Positions 24,736 to 33,760 are shown, counted from the first letter of the stretch. The stretch is DNA of 64,000 nt from Pseudomonadota bacterium (GCA_023404675.1 JAEYAW010000013.1:248001-312000); one strand, 5' to 3'. Translations and numbers: made by a program. The notes: a model not told the origin generated them from the letters alone.

Positions 24736-26589
24736 CTATCGTGTTGAAACGATCTCGCACCAGCCGTACCGGATGGGTTTCGTTCCGATCCACGAGGAAT
24801 ATGAGGTACAGGTGTCCGGTTTCATCGCATAGCCGAACAGCCCCAGATACGCGGCGGCACGCTCCTTGAGCGCCCGCTCGCGCGCATCCATTGCCGCAAT
24901 CTGGCTCGGCAGCGGCACGAGGCGGCAGACCCTGTCGCCGGTCGCGGCCTCTTCGATCCCGACCGTGACCTTGAAGCGCCGGATCGTGCTGCGGATAAAG
25001 TCGCAGCCGCCGGCGCTTGAACTCAGCCGCAGCCGGTCGAGGATGCTGTTCCACAGCGCGATGTTCTCCAGCGCCTGCTCGCTGCGGCCCTCGAACATCA
25101 CATAGGCCGGCCCCCCGCGCCCGGACACGATGTCGCGCGCGCGCTGCACATAGGCTTCGGTGACCGGCCAGCCGCCCAGGCCGACAAAGGCGACGCGCGG
25201 CGAGAACTGGGTGGCGAGCCAGGCCAGCGCGGTTTCGCCGTCCACGGTCAGAACCGTCGTGTGCGACTCGTCGGTCAGCAGCGGCAGTTCGGCGCGATAA
25301 GGGGGCGTCGCCCACGGCTGGTGCCCCCAGGTGCGGATGCCGCCCGAGATCACCACGGCCGTGCAGACGACGAGCGTGATCGCGCTCCAGCGTCGCGCGC
25401 GCTCGTAAGGAAACAGGCGGCCGAACAGGATGAAGATCACCAGCGGCGTCAGAAGCTCGATGGCGACGATATAGCGGCCGATGCTGAAGATGATCATCCA
25501 CAGCACGAAACCGATCGCGACGTAGAGCACGACCGCGCGGGCGCGTGGATCGAGCGCGCCGATCTGCGGCCGTCCGGCGAAGCGTCGCCACATGGCCGCG
25601 GCGAAGGCCGCAAGCATGGTGCCGTAGGTCACCGCCCAGATGATCTGGCGCAGCCGCAGCTGGCCGATCCGCTGGGAATCGAACGTCAGAATAAAGGGCC
25701 AGGCAAGATATTCGCCGAAATGGCGCGGCAGCCAGTTCGGATCGTTCACGCTCATGGAGACCACGAGCGAATTCGGGAACAGGTTGCCGAACATCGGAAA
25801 CAGCGGGTTTCCGAACACCTGCCACATCTTCAGGTACCAGAAGCCGGTGGCGGCGACGCCGATCAGCACGCCGATCCCGGTGACGAACGCGACCAGAAGT
25901 CGGCGGGACCAATCGACGGGCAGCGTGAGCAGAACGAGGCACAGCGCAGCGGCGTAAGGCCCGTTGGTCAGTTTCAGGCCCATGCCGGCGCCGGCCAGAA
26001 AGCCCGCGATGGCGGCCAGCGCCAGCGCCGGACGCGACAGGCGGGCGAGCGCATCCCATTGCGCGAGTACGATGGCCAGCGCGCCGAGTTCGAGCAGCGA
26101 CGTGAGATTGTCGCCCATCGTGTTGCCGACCTCGGAAAGAAAGTGCGCGGTCAGCACGCCCGCGAGGCCGAGCAGGAGCGGCACGCGGATGCGGTCTTCC
26201 GCCGGCAGGTTCGGCAGCGCGTGGCGCGCGATCAGCACCAGCAGCAGGAAGTTCAGTCCGTGAAACGCGCCCATCACGAAGCCGATCAGCGGCCCCGGTA
26301 GCGTGCGTGTCATCAGGTAGTAAGGGAGATCGATCAGCGGATTGAAATAGCTCTGGATCCCGGCGGGCGCGAGATCGATGGCAAGCTTGCCGTACAGCAG
26401 CGCGAAGGGATTGTAGAGGTGATAGTTGTGCAGATCCCAGTTCTCGTCGACGCCGAGCAGGACCGAGAGCAGGCCGAACAGCAGCGGGGCCAGCAGTCCG
26501 GCGCGTCGCAAGGTCTGCGGATCGTTGAGCGTGGAACGGGTGAAGACGCTGAACCGCCGTTGCAGCATCCGCAGACGCTCAGACGCCAT
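24736..26589 (-). CDS. Large polytopic membrane protein, probably a GT-C-type glycosyltransferase
   Basis: 617 residues with about ten to twelve hydrophobic helices in the first 440 residues and a soluble C-terminal part. An acidic pair early in the protein (VLGVDENWDLHNYHLYNPF) in the first loop resembles the catalytic loop of GT-C lipid-linked glycosyltransferases, and the C-terminal part looks periplasmic. I did not recognise a named family. The start at 26589 overlaps the end of the GT2 gene by 11 bases, so the two are translated together; a polyprenyl-linked sugar route (GT2 making the donor, GT-C using it) is the likely role. Confidence 0.7.
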   Translation of the reverse strand: MASERLRMLQRRFSVFTRSTLNDPQTLRRAGLLAPLLFGLLSVLLGVDENWDLHNYHLYNPFALLYGKLAIDLAPAGIQSYFNPLIDLPYYLMTRTLPGPLIGFVMGAFHGLNFLLLVLIARHALPNLPAEDRIRVPLLLGLAGVLTAHFLSEVGNTMGDNLTSLLELGALAIVLAQWDALARLSRPALALAAIAGFLAGAGMGLKLTNGPYAAALCLVLLTLPVDWSRRLLVAFVTGIGVLIGVAATGFWYLKMWQVFGNPLFPMFGNLFPNSLVVSMSVNDPNWLPRHFGEYLAWPFILTFDSQRIGQLRLRQIIWAVTYGTMLAAFAAAMWRRFAGRPQIGALDPRARAVVLYVAIGFVLWMIIFSIGRYIVAIELLTPLVIFILFGRLFPYERARRWSAITLVVCTAVVISGGIRTWGHQPWATPPYRAELPLLTDESHTTVLTVDGETALAWLATQFSPRVAFVGLGGWPVTEAYVQRARDIVSGRGGPAYVMFEGRSEQALENIALWNSILDRLRLSSSAGGCDFIRSTIRRFKVTVGIEEAATGDRVCRLVPLPSQIAAMDARERALKERAAAYLGLFGYAMKPDTCTSYSSWIGTKPIRYGWCEIVSTR

Positions 26590-27544
26590 GATCGTCGCCG
26601 CGCCGCAATCCCGGCAAGGCGGGATAGGACAGATAGTGCAGCCGCAAGGTCTGCCGCCGCAGCCGCGCCATGCCATCCAGGATCAGGCCGACGGTGAGCG
26701 AGAGCAGCGCGGAGATCATCAGGCCGACGGTGAGCACCGCGGTGGGCAGGCGCGCGACGAGGCCGGTCTCCATGAACACGATGGTCAGCCAGATGCCGAG
26801 CGCGAGCGAGACGGCCGCCAGCAGCAGCGCTGCGCTGCCGAAGAAGATCAGCGGTCTTTCCTCCTTCACGAGGAATGCGATCACCCGCAGGATGCGGAAG
26901 CCGTCGTTGAAGGTAGAGAGCTTGCTGGTCGAGCCCTCGGGCCGCTCGCCGTAGGGCGTATCGATCTCGGCCATCGGTACGTTCATTTCCAGCGCGTGCA
27001 CCAGCAGCTCGGTTTCGATCTCGAAACCGCGGCTTTCGATCGGGAACGTCTTCACGAAACGGCGCGAGAACACCTTGTAGCCCGACAGCATATCGCGCGA
27101 GCGCGCGCCGAAGAACCAGCCGACAAGGCCCGTCAGCATCCTGTTGCCCATCACATGGCCAGGCCGGTAGGCCTCCGCCTTCTGATGCACGCGGGCCGCG
27201 TTCACCAGGTCGTAGTGGCCGCCGAGCAGCTTTTCGATCATCCTCGGCGCCGATGGCGCGTGATAGGTGCCGTCGCCGTCCACCAGCACGTAAACGTCGG
27301 CCTCGATGTCGGCGAACATGCGCCGCACGACGTTGCCCTTGCCCTGATCTTCCTCGGCGCGGACGATGGCCCCCGCTGCGGCCGCCGCGGTGGCGGTGCC
27401 GTCGGTCGAATTGTTGTCGTAGACGTAGATGCTGGCCGTCGGCAGGCTGATGCGGAACTCACGCACCACCTCGGCGATGGTCACGCTTTCGTTGTAGCAG
27501 GGCACGAGAACCGCGATCGCGGGAAAGGCTGTCGTTCTGTCCAT
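26579..27544 (-). CDS. Family 2 glycosyltransferase with C-terminal membrane helices
   Basis: 321 residues. The GT-A fold opens with AVLVPCYNESVTIAEVV, followed by NNSTDGT and the metal-binding VDGDGTYH. Residues from about 225 onward carry two membrane helices. This is the pattern of polyprenyl-phosphate sugar transferases (DPM1/GtrB-like). It probably loads a sugar onto undecaprenyl phosphate on the cytoplasmic face, to serve the polytopic protein encoded by the overlapping downstream gene. The sugar cannot be predicted. Confidence 0.88.
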   Translation of the reverse strand: MDRTTAFPAIAVLVPCYNESVTIAEVVREFRISLPTASIYVYDNNSTDGTATAAAAAGAIVRAEEDQGKGNVVRRMFADIEADVYVLVDGDGTYHAPSAPRMIEKLLGGHYDLVNAARVHQKAEAYRPGHVMGNRMLTGLVGWFFGARSRDMLSGYKVFSRRFVKTFPIESRGFEIETELLVHALEMNVPMAEIDTPYGERPEGSTSKLSTFNDGFRILRVIAFLVKEERPLIFFGSAALLLAAVSLALGIWLTIVFMETGLVARLPTAVLTVGLMISALLSLTVGLILDGMARLRRQTLRLHYLSYPALPGLRRGDDHGV

Positions 27545-27789
27545 GGTCCACGCGGATTGGCCCGGAGGCTGCCTTTTGGCTGACGCAAAGGCCGGTTATC
27601 GGCTGAAGGAACTCAATGTTCGGTGCCGCCGGACGGAAGACAGCCCGGCGGATTTTGTCAATATCCCGTTTCGTTCCGTTTTGTTTCGCGCATGCGCCAC
27701 GGTCGATTCGGGCGCCGTGCTGGTTCCGGGACTGTTCTGGTCAGACCTTGTCAACGTTCGGCGCGTAGAGATTGATTCGCGGGGGCGAT

Positions 27790-29016
27790 GTGAAAGCCGG
27801 TTTACAATTCATGCGGATGGTTCCTTTTTTTGGTTTCGGCGCTGCGTTGGCCGTTGGTCTCGGGCTGACCGCCCCGTTGATCCCGCACGCCGGATGGCCG
27901 CTCGGCGCGCGGGCCGCCCACGCGCAGGCGAGTCAGGAGGCTATTCTCGACTATCGCCGGAAGCTGAAGATCTACCAGGAGGCCCGCGGGGCGTTCGAGC
28001 AGGAGGCGGAGGCTTACTGGTCTGCCGTCGCGGAACTGCGCCGCCAGCGCAATGCCAAGCGGCGCAATGGCGAGACCATCGTGCTGACCGATTACGTGCT
28101 GGAACAGCCGCCGATGTATAGCGGGCCGAAGCGGCCCGTGGATCCGGAAGCGCCGTCGCAGCCGCCGTCCGAGCAGCCGAGCATTCCCGTCGTGGCCGAT
28201 TTCCTGAAAGCCGCCGCCGAGCACTACAAATTCGTGCCGCAGCGTCCGAAGACCGAAATGGAATTCAAGCGTGCCTATGCGCGCTTCGCCGCGGAAGCGG
28301 GCCTGACGCGCGAGCAGGCGGTTCGGGTCTATGCCTTCGAGACGGGGGGCAACGGCAATCACGACATGCAGTCCGGTCTCAACCCGGCCAGGCCCGGCTC
28401 GCGGGCGATCTCGACTGCGGTCGGCTATAACCAGCTTCTCACCACCAACAGCGTCAACCTGTTCGCCGAGCAGGGCAACGCGATCGTCGCGGAGTTGTCC
28501 GCCCGGGCCGCACAGATGTCCGGGGCCGGCCGCAAGGCCATAGATCACAAGATCGCCGTGGTGAAGCGGATGGTGGCTTATTCACGCTCCGTGCCGAATT
28601 CCTGGTCACAGCAGCAGAAACTGGCCGGCACGCCGCAGGGCCGCGCCATCCATGCGATGGTCCTTGACATCGATGTCGGGCCGATCCTGCAGACCCACAA
28701 GCTGCTGACCTCGGTGAAGTTCGCCGCCACGCGCGGCTATCCGCGTCGGCTGACCGCCGCCGAACTCGAAATGATGAATCTCACGGGAGACGGCACGGGC
28801 TACGACATGGTGACCATGCCGCAGGCGATGCGCGAGCAGGTGCCGACTTCGAATTTCTTCCAGCGCGGCGGCTATGAACGCAACCCTGTGGCAATTCGCC
28901 ACAATACGGTGGCCAAGCTGCTGGCCGTCACCGATGCCCGGATGGATTCGAACAGCCAGAAGCCCGGCGCGCGCGAACTCGACGCGGCCTTTTCGGGCGC
29001 ACTCAGCGCCAACTAG
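27790..29016 (+). CDS. Secreted protein with lysozyme-like segment
   Basis: 408 residues. A signal peptide ends near residue 46 (ARAAHAQAS), followed by a charged helical region (about 48-95), a Pro-rich linker (about 107-135) and a C-terminal domain. That domain contains VYAFETGGNGNHDMQSG with Glu184 and then STAVGYNQLL, reminiscent of the ESGG...GYxQ motifs of lytic transglycosylases, but with no convincing overall match. The start is uncertain: GTG 27790 (after a GGGGG stretch), ATG 27811 or ATG 27817. Probably a periplasmic protein, possibly peptidoglycan-related. It is divergent from the GT2 gene. Confidence 0.65.
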   Translation: MKAGLQFMRMVPFFGFGAALAVGLGLTAPLIPHAGWPLGARAAHAQASQEAILDYRRKLKIYQEARGAFEQEAEAYWSAVAELRRQRNAKRRNGETIVLTDYVLEQPPMYSGPKRPVDPEAPSQPPSEQPSIPVVADFLKAAAEHYKFVPQRPKTEMEFKRAYARFAAEAGLTREQAVRVYAFETGGNGNHDMQSGLNPARPGSRAISTAVGYNQLLTTNSVNLFAEQGNAIVAELSARAAQMSGAGRKAIDHKIAVVKRMVAYSRSVPNSWSQQQKLAGTPQGRAIHAMVLDIDVGPILQTHKLLTSVKFAATRGYPRRLTAAELEMMNLTGDGTGYDMVTMPQAMREQVPTSNFFQRGGYERNPVAIRHNTVAKLLAVTDARMDSNSQKPGARELDAAFSGALSAN

Positions 29017-29070
29017 CCGCGAATGCCGGATGAGGCGGGAGGCCGGCGAACCGGCCGCTGGCCTTTCGGA

Positions 29071-29364
29071 TCAGGAACGGTCTTCCCCGAACTTGAACGA
29101 GCCGTCGCCCTCAAGAAACGGTCCGCTGCGCATATAGAGCTGGCCGTTCGCGCCCAAGAAGAAGATCGTGTTTTTCGGTACGCGCCGTGCGCCCTTGAAA
29201 AGCTCCTTGGCGTTGCGGGTGCCGAGCGTGTAGCTGGTGACCCGTCCCTGCGTGTCGAACGAGATGGCCTGATCCTGCGACAGCGTGAGGGGCTGGGCAC
29301 TGGCAGGATTCGCCAGCAAGACGGTCAGCACTCCGGCGACTGCGAGAGCCGGTGAGAATGTCAT
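29071..29364 (-). CDS. Small secreted hypothetical protein
   Basis: 97 residues: a signal peptide (MTFSPALAVAGVLTVLLANPASAQ) and a short mature domain rich in beta-forming residues (ISFDTQGRVTSYTLGTRN, then NTIFFLGANGQLYMR). No known domain recognised. The ATG at 29364 follows GTGGAG at a normal distance and starts the signal peptide; the longer frame to 29403 adds a segment without signal character. It converges with the secreted protein gene to the left. Confidence 0.65.
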   Translation of the reverse strand: MTFSPALAVAGVLTVLLANPASAQPLTLSQDQAISFDTQGRVTSYTLGTRNAKELFKGARRVPKNTIFFLGANGQLYMRSGPFLEGDGSFKFGEDRS

Positions 29365-29565
29365 GTGGTGTCTCCACGGATAGCTTGCTTGGCTGCGGGA
29401 CATCGGCGCCGGTTTCGGTTCGCCATGTTCCGACGAAAGCTGAACCGCTGGAATCCGTCAATACTTATCAGCGAGCACTTTTTTTTGCTCTGAAGCCGTT
29501 TGAACGGCGGGCGAACCCGATTATCTTCCGCCGGCCCGGCAGGTGTCGGGCGGGAGGAGCCGTCG

Positions 29566-30042
29566 ATGAAGGGATATCTTGGCGCGTTGGCGCTTTTGCT
29601 GGGTGTGTCGGCGACGCTTGTCCCCGCAGCCGCAGATGAGTTCAAGCTGCTCAACAACCAGCGTATTACCTGCAGCCGCGGGCTCAACCCCGGCAAACTC
29701 AATACCGCGACCTGCCGGTCCTATGCCTATGTGTTCAACGCCAAGACCTCGGAATATTATCGCTGCACCGTCAGCCTGGCGCTGACGCGCAACAACAAGG
29801 AAGTCCTGAACGTCCAGAGCGACGGCGGCTGCGTAAAGAAGCCGCGGGTGTTCGACACCGATTCCAGCTACTCGTTCGACGCCACCGAGACCGAGCCGGC
29901 GAACACCAATGCCTTCTTCGGGCAGGGCGGCTATGCCATGTGGGTGAGCGACAATACCGCGCTCAAGGTGCGGGGCTGCATCACCATCTCGTCGGGGCTC
30001 GGCTCAGACATTTCCCGCTGCGAGGATATGAAGTTCGAATAG
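29566..30042 (+). CDS. Secreted hypothetical protein with conserved cysteines
   Basis: 158 residues with a signal peptide cut near VPAAADE (about residue 24) and a mature domain with six cysteines (ITCSRG, ATCRSY, YRCTVS, GGCVKK, RGCITI, SRCEDM), which probably make three disulfides in the periplasm. No family recognised. It starts at 29566 after GGGAGGAG. The gene stands alone and converges with the acyl-CoA dehydrogenase. Confidence 0.7.
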   Translation: MKGYLGALALLLGVSATLVPAAADEFKLLNNQRITCSRGLNPGKLNTATCRSYAYVFNAKTSEYYRCTVSLALTRNNKEVLNVQSDGGCVKKPRVFDTDSSYSFDATETEPANTNAFFGQGGYAMWVSDNTALKVRGCITISSGLGSDISRCEDMKFE

Positions 30043-30100
30043 GCCCGCCTGTCACGGCAGGAGCGGGACGGCCGTTGTCCGGCCGCCCCGCGGCACTGGC

Positions 30101-31447
30101 TTATTCCGCGGCCTGCATGATGCCGCGCGACTTCGGAAGCGGATCGGCGACCGTGCCGATCGATTCCATCGACTTCTCGAACTTGACGAAGCCGTCGTCC
30201 ATCAGCGCGCGCGGATCGAAGTTCTCTTCGGCGATGATGCCATGGACGCGGCGGCGCTGCATGCCCATGTTGCCGCCGTCGTAGATCGGCAGCACCGACG
30301 CCTCGCGCAGATATTTGCCGAACTTGTATTCGGTGCTGAGGCTGTTGACGCCGACCACCTGCATGCACTTGTAGACGCAGTCGAACATCGTCTCGGTCAC
30401 ATTGATCTTGCTCATCGCGCCGATCAGTTCGGCGTGCTGGCCGTGCTTGTCGAGATAGTCGGCCGCCCGCCAGGAGAAGTAGCGCGCGGATTCGATCTTG
30501 GCTGCAACGTCGCCCATGATGTAGCCGGCGTTCTGGAAGCGGATGATCGGGGTCAGCGAGCCGGCGGTGAACGTCTTGAGGAGCTTGAGGGCGTCCTCGT
30601 AAGCCGCGCGTGCCACGCCGACGGCCGCGATGGCGGCGACCGGGCCGGACCATGCGAAGTTGCGGTTGATCACGAAGTCGCCGTTGCCCACGGCGCCGGG
30701 CAGCAGGTTGTCGACGGGGACCTTGGCGTCCGTGAAGGTGACCAGGGCGTTGGACGTGGTGCGGTGTCCCTCCTTGTCGAGGAATTTCCATGTGACGCCG
30801 GGGGTTCCACGCTCGATCACGATGGCCGAGAGGCCTTCCGTGCCGCCGACCGAGGTGTCGGTGCGGATGATCGCGGTCTGGGTGTTGCTGCCGAGGCCGT
30901 CCCAGCCGGCCGAGGACGACCACTTCTTCTTGCCGTTGATGATGAAGTAATCGCCGTCGCGGACGGCCGTCATGCCGATGCCCGCCTTCGGCACAGGGCT
31001 GTCGAAATTGGCGGTGCCGCCGGTGCCGCCCGGGGGCTCGCCCGCGGTCCATGCGCTGAGATAGGTTCCGGTCGGATCGGAGGTCGCAGCCCCGATGAAG
31101 CGCTTCTTCTGTTCCTCGGTGCCGTACCAGGAGACGGGCATCAGGCCGAGCCCGTTGCAGAGCACGGTGCAGGCAAAGCCCGGATCGACCGCGCAGATTT
31201 CCTCGGCGGCGATGACGAAGTCGAGGCAGGACAGTCCGCCGCCGCCGTAGTCCTTGGGCAGCATCGCCATGGCGATGCCCGCCTTGTAGGCCTCGATATA
31301 GGCGGACTGGGTCTTCTGGTAGGCGAGCATGGGATCCGGCTCGCGGTCGGCGGCCGGGATCACGGGCGCGAGCACGCCCTCGGAAAAGTCTCTCGCGAGT
31401 TTTTGTATCTTCTTCTGTTCGGCGGACATCGTGAAATCAATCGCCAT
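30101..31447 (-). CDS. Acyl-CoA dehydrogenase family flavoprotein (copy 1)
   Basis: 448 residues; FAD-dependent alpha,beta-dehydrogenation of an acyl-CoA. The standard N-terminal helical, middle beta (LSAWTAGEPPGGTGG, IINGKKKWSS) and C-terminal helical domains are all present. Near the C-terminus the usual YEG-T catalytic loop reads PIYDGGNMGMQRRR, so the position of the catalytic Glu appears to be Asp. A second gene at 32403-33731 is a clear paralogue with the same feature. Its promoter region shares a 21-bp motif with that gene, and a regulator gene lies between them. The acyl substrate is unknown. Confidence 0.9.
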   Translation of the reverse strand: MAIDFTMSAEQKKIQKLARDFSEGVLAPVIPAADREPDPMLAYQKTQSAYIEAYKAGIAMAMLPKDYGGGGLSCLDFVIAAEEICAVDPGFACTVLCNGLGLMPVSWYGTEEQKKRFIGAATSDPTGTYLSAWTAGEPPGGTGGTANFDSPVPKAGIGMTAVRDGDYFIINGKKKWSSSAGWDGLGSNTQTAIIRTDTSVGGTEGLSAIVIERGTPGVTWKFLDKEGHRTTSNALVTFTDAKVPVDNLLPGAVGNGDFVINRNFAWSGPVAAIAAVGVARAAYEDALKLLKTFTAGSLTPIIRFQNAGYIMGDVAAKIESARYFSWRAADYLDKHGQHAELIGAMSKINVTETMFDCVYKCMQVVGVNSLSTEYKFGKYLREASVLPIYDGGNMGMQRRRVHGIIAEENFDPRALMDDGFVKFEKSMESIGTVADPLPKSRGIMQAAE

Positions 31448-31795
31448 TTCCGTTCTCCCTTGATGAGCAACCCGAGGTCCGAAGCGACGGGTTTTTGTCC
31501 GGCGCGGCCCGTCCTGACCTCGGGGGCATGATGAGATCTCGGTCCCGAAATCGACAAGAAGATACTTTAGGCAGTTAAAACTGTTTAATCAGGCTGATTT
31601 GGTCATAGGGCGTGCAAAGTGGAATTGAATCAGGCACGATGTGACTGAAATTGGCGCAGCCAAGCCTGCGCGACGTGAGATACTGCTACGTGAGCGAGTC
31701 GGGAATTTCTCCGGGATGCGACGTCGGAATCGGGATGCGCTGGCTGCGAGCTCTCCGGCTTACGGCGAAGACCGGCGGCGCGTGAGGACGGCAAG
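31448..31795. other. Divergent intergenic region with regulatory motif
   Basis: 348 bases between the acyl-CoA dehydrogenase copy 1 start and the regulator start. It holds the ACTTTAG-N6-AAAACTGT motif at 31564-31584, which could control both divergent genes. No coding region is supported. Confidence 0.6.
31564..31584 (+). promoter_or_regulatory. Candidate operator ACTTTAG-N6-AAAACTGT (copy 1)
   Basis: ACTTTAG (31564-31570), six bases, AAAACTGT (31577-31584). The same two half-elements with the same spacing occur once more, on the minus strand just upstream of the second acyl-CoA dehydrogenase. Contains the inverted repeat CAGTT-AA-AACTG. Likely the operator of the neighbouring regulator; inference. 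Confidence 0.55.
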
Positions 31796-32425
31796 GTGAT
31801 TGTTGGCGACACACAGCAGAAGCTTCTGACCAAGCTTCTCGAATCCAAGGCGGGGCTCACCGTGGATGAGCTGGCCGCGCAGATCGACATCACCCGCAGC
31901 GCGGTGAAGCAGCATCTGTCCGGGCTGGAGCGCTCCGGCTTCGTGCAGCACACCTCGTCAAAAAGCGGCGGGCGTCCGAAGTTCCTCTATACGCTCACCG
32001 AGAGCGGGATCGATCTGTTTCCCAAGCGCTACTCGTGGTTCTCGCGGGTGATGTTCGAAAGCCTGCGCAAGAAGATCGGCGCCTCGAAATTCGGCAGCTA
32101 CATGTATGAGCTCGGCGTCGACATGTCGGCGGCCGCCATTCCCCGGCTGGTCGGCAAGACCCGCGTCGAGCGCGTCGTCGAAATCGTGCGCATCATGAAC
32201 GAGACGGGCTTTGCGGCGCGGGTGATTTCGCCGGAGAAGGGCGAAAAGCTGCCGCGGATCGAGTGCAAGAACTGCGTTTTTCACGATCTGTCGAAAGACT
32301 ATATCGAGGTCTGCCAGTTCGACCTTGGCTTTCTCTCCGGGCTGATGGGGGCTCCGATCGAACATCAGGAGTGCATGCAGCGCGGCGGCCAGGCCTGCCG
32401 CTTCAAGTTCTTGCCGCCGAACTGA
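31796..32425 (+). CDS. Winged-helix transcriptional regulator with five-cysteine C-terminal domain
   Basis: 209 residues. An ArsR/MarR-like winged helix occupies about residues 5-75 (LTVDELAAQIDITRSAVKQHL, then the wing SSKSGGRPKFLYTLT). The C-terminal half ends in a cysteine-rich segment with Cys157, Cys160 (ECKNC), Cys173, Cys193 and Cys201 (ACRFKF). This resembles SufR-type and methanogen-output-domain regulators, where such cysteines bind iron-sulfur clusters or ligands. The GTG start follows GAGGA. It lies between two acyl-CoA dehydrogenase genes whose promoters share a motif, so it probably represses them until a CoA-thioester or acid is present. Confidence 0.82.
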   Translation: MIVGDTQQKLLTKLLESKAGLTVDELAAQIDITRSAVKQHLSGLERSGFVQHTSSKSGGRPKFLYTLTESGIDLFPKRYSWFSRVMFESLRKKIGASKFGSYMYELGVDMSAAAIPRLVGKTRVERVVEIVRIMNETGFAARVISPEKGEKLPRIECKNCVFHDLSKDYIEVCQFDLGFLSGLMGAPIEHQECMQRGGQACRFKFLPPN

Positions 32426-33731
32426 GTTTCGGCGCGGGCGGCGCCGCCTTGTAGAACGGCGTCGGCGCCGAGCGGGCGATGGCGCGCGGATCGAACGACG
32501 GCTCGGCCATGACCATGCAGATTTTCCGCATCTGCATGCCGATATTGCCTGCATCATAGAGTGGAAACACCATGGCCTCGCGCATGTAGCGCTCCAGCGG
32601 ATGGTAGCGGTCGAGGGCGTTGACGCCGACTGCCTTCATCGCTTGAAATACCGCGCCGAACAGCATCTCGCTGCAGAACACCTTGGCCATCGGGCCGACC
32701 GCATGGCCGTCCGAATTGTTCATGTCGTGATAGTGGGCGGCTTTCCATGCGAAGGCGCGGCCGGCCTCGATCTTCATGGCGACTTCCGCCAGCGTGTAGG
32801 CCACCGCCTGATGCTCGATGATCGGGCGGCTGCCGCCGCCGGTATAGGTCTTGGCCCATTTGAGGGCATACTCGTAGGCTGCGCGCGCGACGCCGACCGA
32901 GGCGATGGCCGCGACCGGGCCGGACCACGTGAAAGCCTTGTTGATCACCAGATCGCCGTCGCCGAGCGCGAAGGCGTTTTCCTCCGGCACCCGGCAGTTT
33001 TCGAACACCACCGAGTTGTTCTGACTGAGCCGGTGTCCGATCTTGGAGATCGGGGTCTCGTAGCGCACGCCGCCTGCCGAGCGCGGAACGATGATGGCGC
33101 TGAGGCCCTGCGTTCCGCCCGCGTCCGATGACGTGCGGACGATGCAGACGTTGACGTCCGCCCCCTTCAGATCCCAGCCGCCCGCGTTGCAGGGCCAGAA
33201 CTTGCGGCCGTTCAGGATATATTCGCCGTTCTTGCGGTCATGCGTCGCCGTCAGCGAGATGCCCGCCGGGTAGGGTGCGGGCGCATCGAAATTGGCGGTG
33301 CCGCCGGGCGCGCCCGCCGCCTCGCTCACTGTCCAGCCGGCGAGATACTCTCCGCGCGGATCGCTTGTGGCCGGAGGAAGCCACTTCTGCTTCTGCGCCT
33401 CGGAGCCGAACCACACCACCGGCATCAGCGCGAGCCCGTTGACCAGCAGGATGGTCGCAAATCCGGGATCGACCGCCGTCAATTCCTCGACGACGATCTG
33501 GAGATCGACGTTGCTGATGCCGCCTCCGCCATACGCCTTGGGCAGGAATCCGGTGGCGAAGCCGAGCTTGTAGCTCTCGATATACGCGCCCTTGACCGCC
33601 TGGAATGCCCGCTGCGGATCGGGATCCTCGTCGGCGGCGCGGACCAGCGGCGCCAGCACTTCGGTCGCGAACTCCCGGGCGATCCGCTGCAGCCGCTTCT
33701 GATAGGCGGTGAGCGTGAAATCGATAGCCAT
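32403..33731 (-). CDS. Acyl-CoA dehydrogenase family flavoprotein (copy 2)
   Basis: 442 residues, paralogous to the 30101-31447 gene throughout (both begin MAIDFT and share DPGFA, LPK-YGGGG, WSGPVAAIA-VGVARAAYE). The C-terminal loop reads PLYDAGNIGMQMRK, again with Asp where the catalytic Glu of YEGT is expected. The ATG at 33731 has CCGGAG just upstream. Its 3' end overlaps the 3' end of the convergent regulator gene by 23 bases. The two copies may act on successive intermediates or form a heteromer. Substrate unknown. Confidence 0.9.
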   Translation of the reverse strand: MAIDFTLTAYQKRLQRIAREFATEVLAPLVRAADEDPDPQRAFQAVKGAYIESYKLGFATGFLPKAYGGGGISNVDLQIVVEELTAVDPGFATILLVNGLALMPVVWFGSEAQKQKWLPPATSDPRGEYLAGWTVSEAAGAPGGTANFDAPAPYPAGISLTATHDRKNGEYILNGRKFWPCNAGGWDLKGADVNVCIVRTSSDAGGTQGLSAIIVPRSAGGVRYETPISKIGHRLSQNNSVVFENCRVPEENAFALGDGDLVINKAFTWSGPVAAIASVGVARAAYEYALKWAKTYTGGGSRPIIEHQAVAYTLAEVAMKIEAGRAFAWKAAHYHDMNNSDGHAVGPMAKVFCSEMLFGAVFQAMKAVGVNALDRYHPLERYMREAMVFPLYDAGNIGMQMRKICMVMAEPSFDPRAIARSAPTPFYKAAPPAPKLSSAART

Positions 33732-33760
33732 GGCTGTCTCCGGAGGCGACCCAACTAAAG

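Noticed and set aside
27543..28121. Plus-strand 192-codon frame overlapping the start of the secreted protein gene
   Set aside because: Out of frame with the signal-peptide gene and becomes Arg-rich shadow after 27800.
31575..31588. TTAA...TTAA pair suggesting a second CtrA box
   Set aside because: The spacer is six bases, not seven, and the sequence is better explained by the motif shared with the second dehydrogenase promoter.
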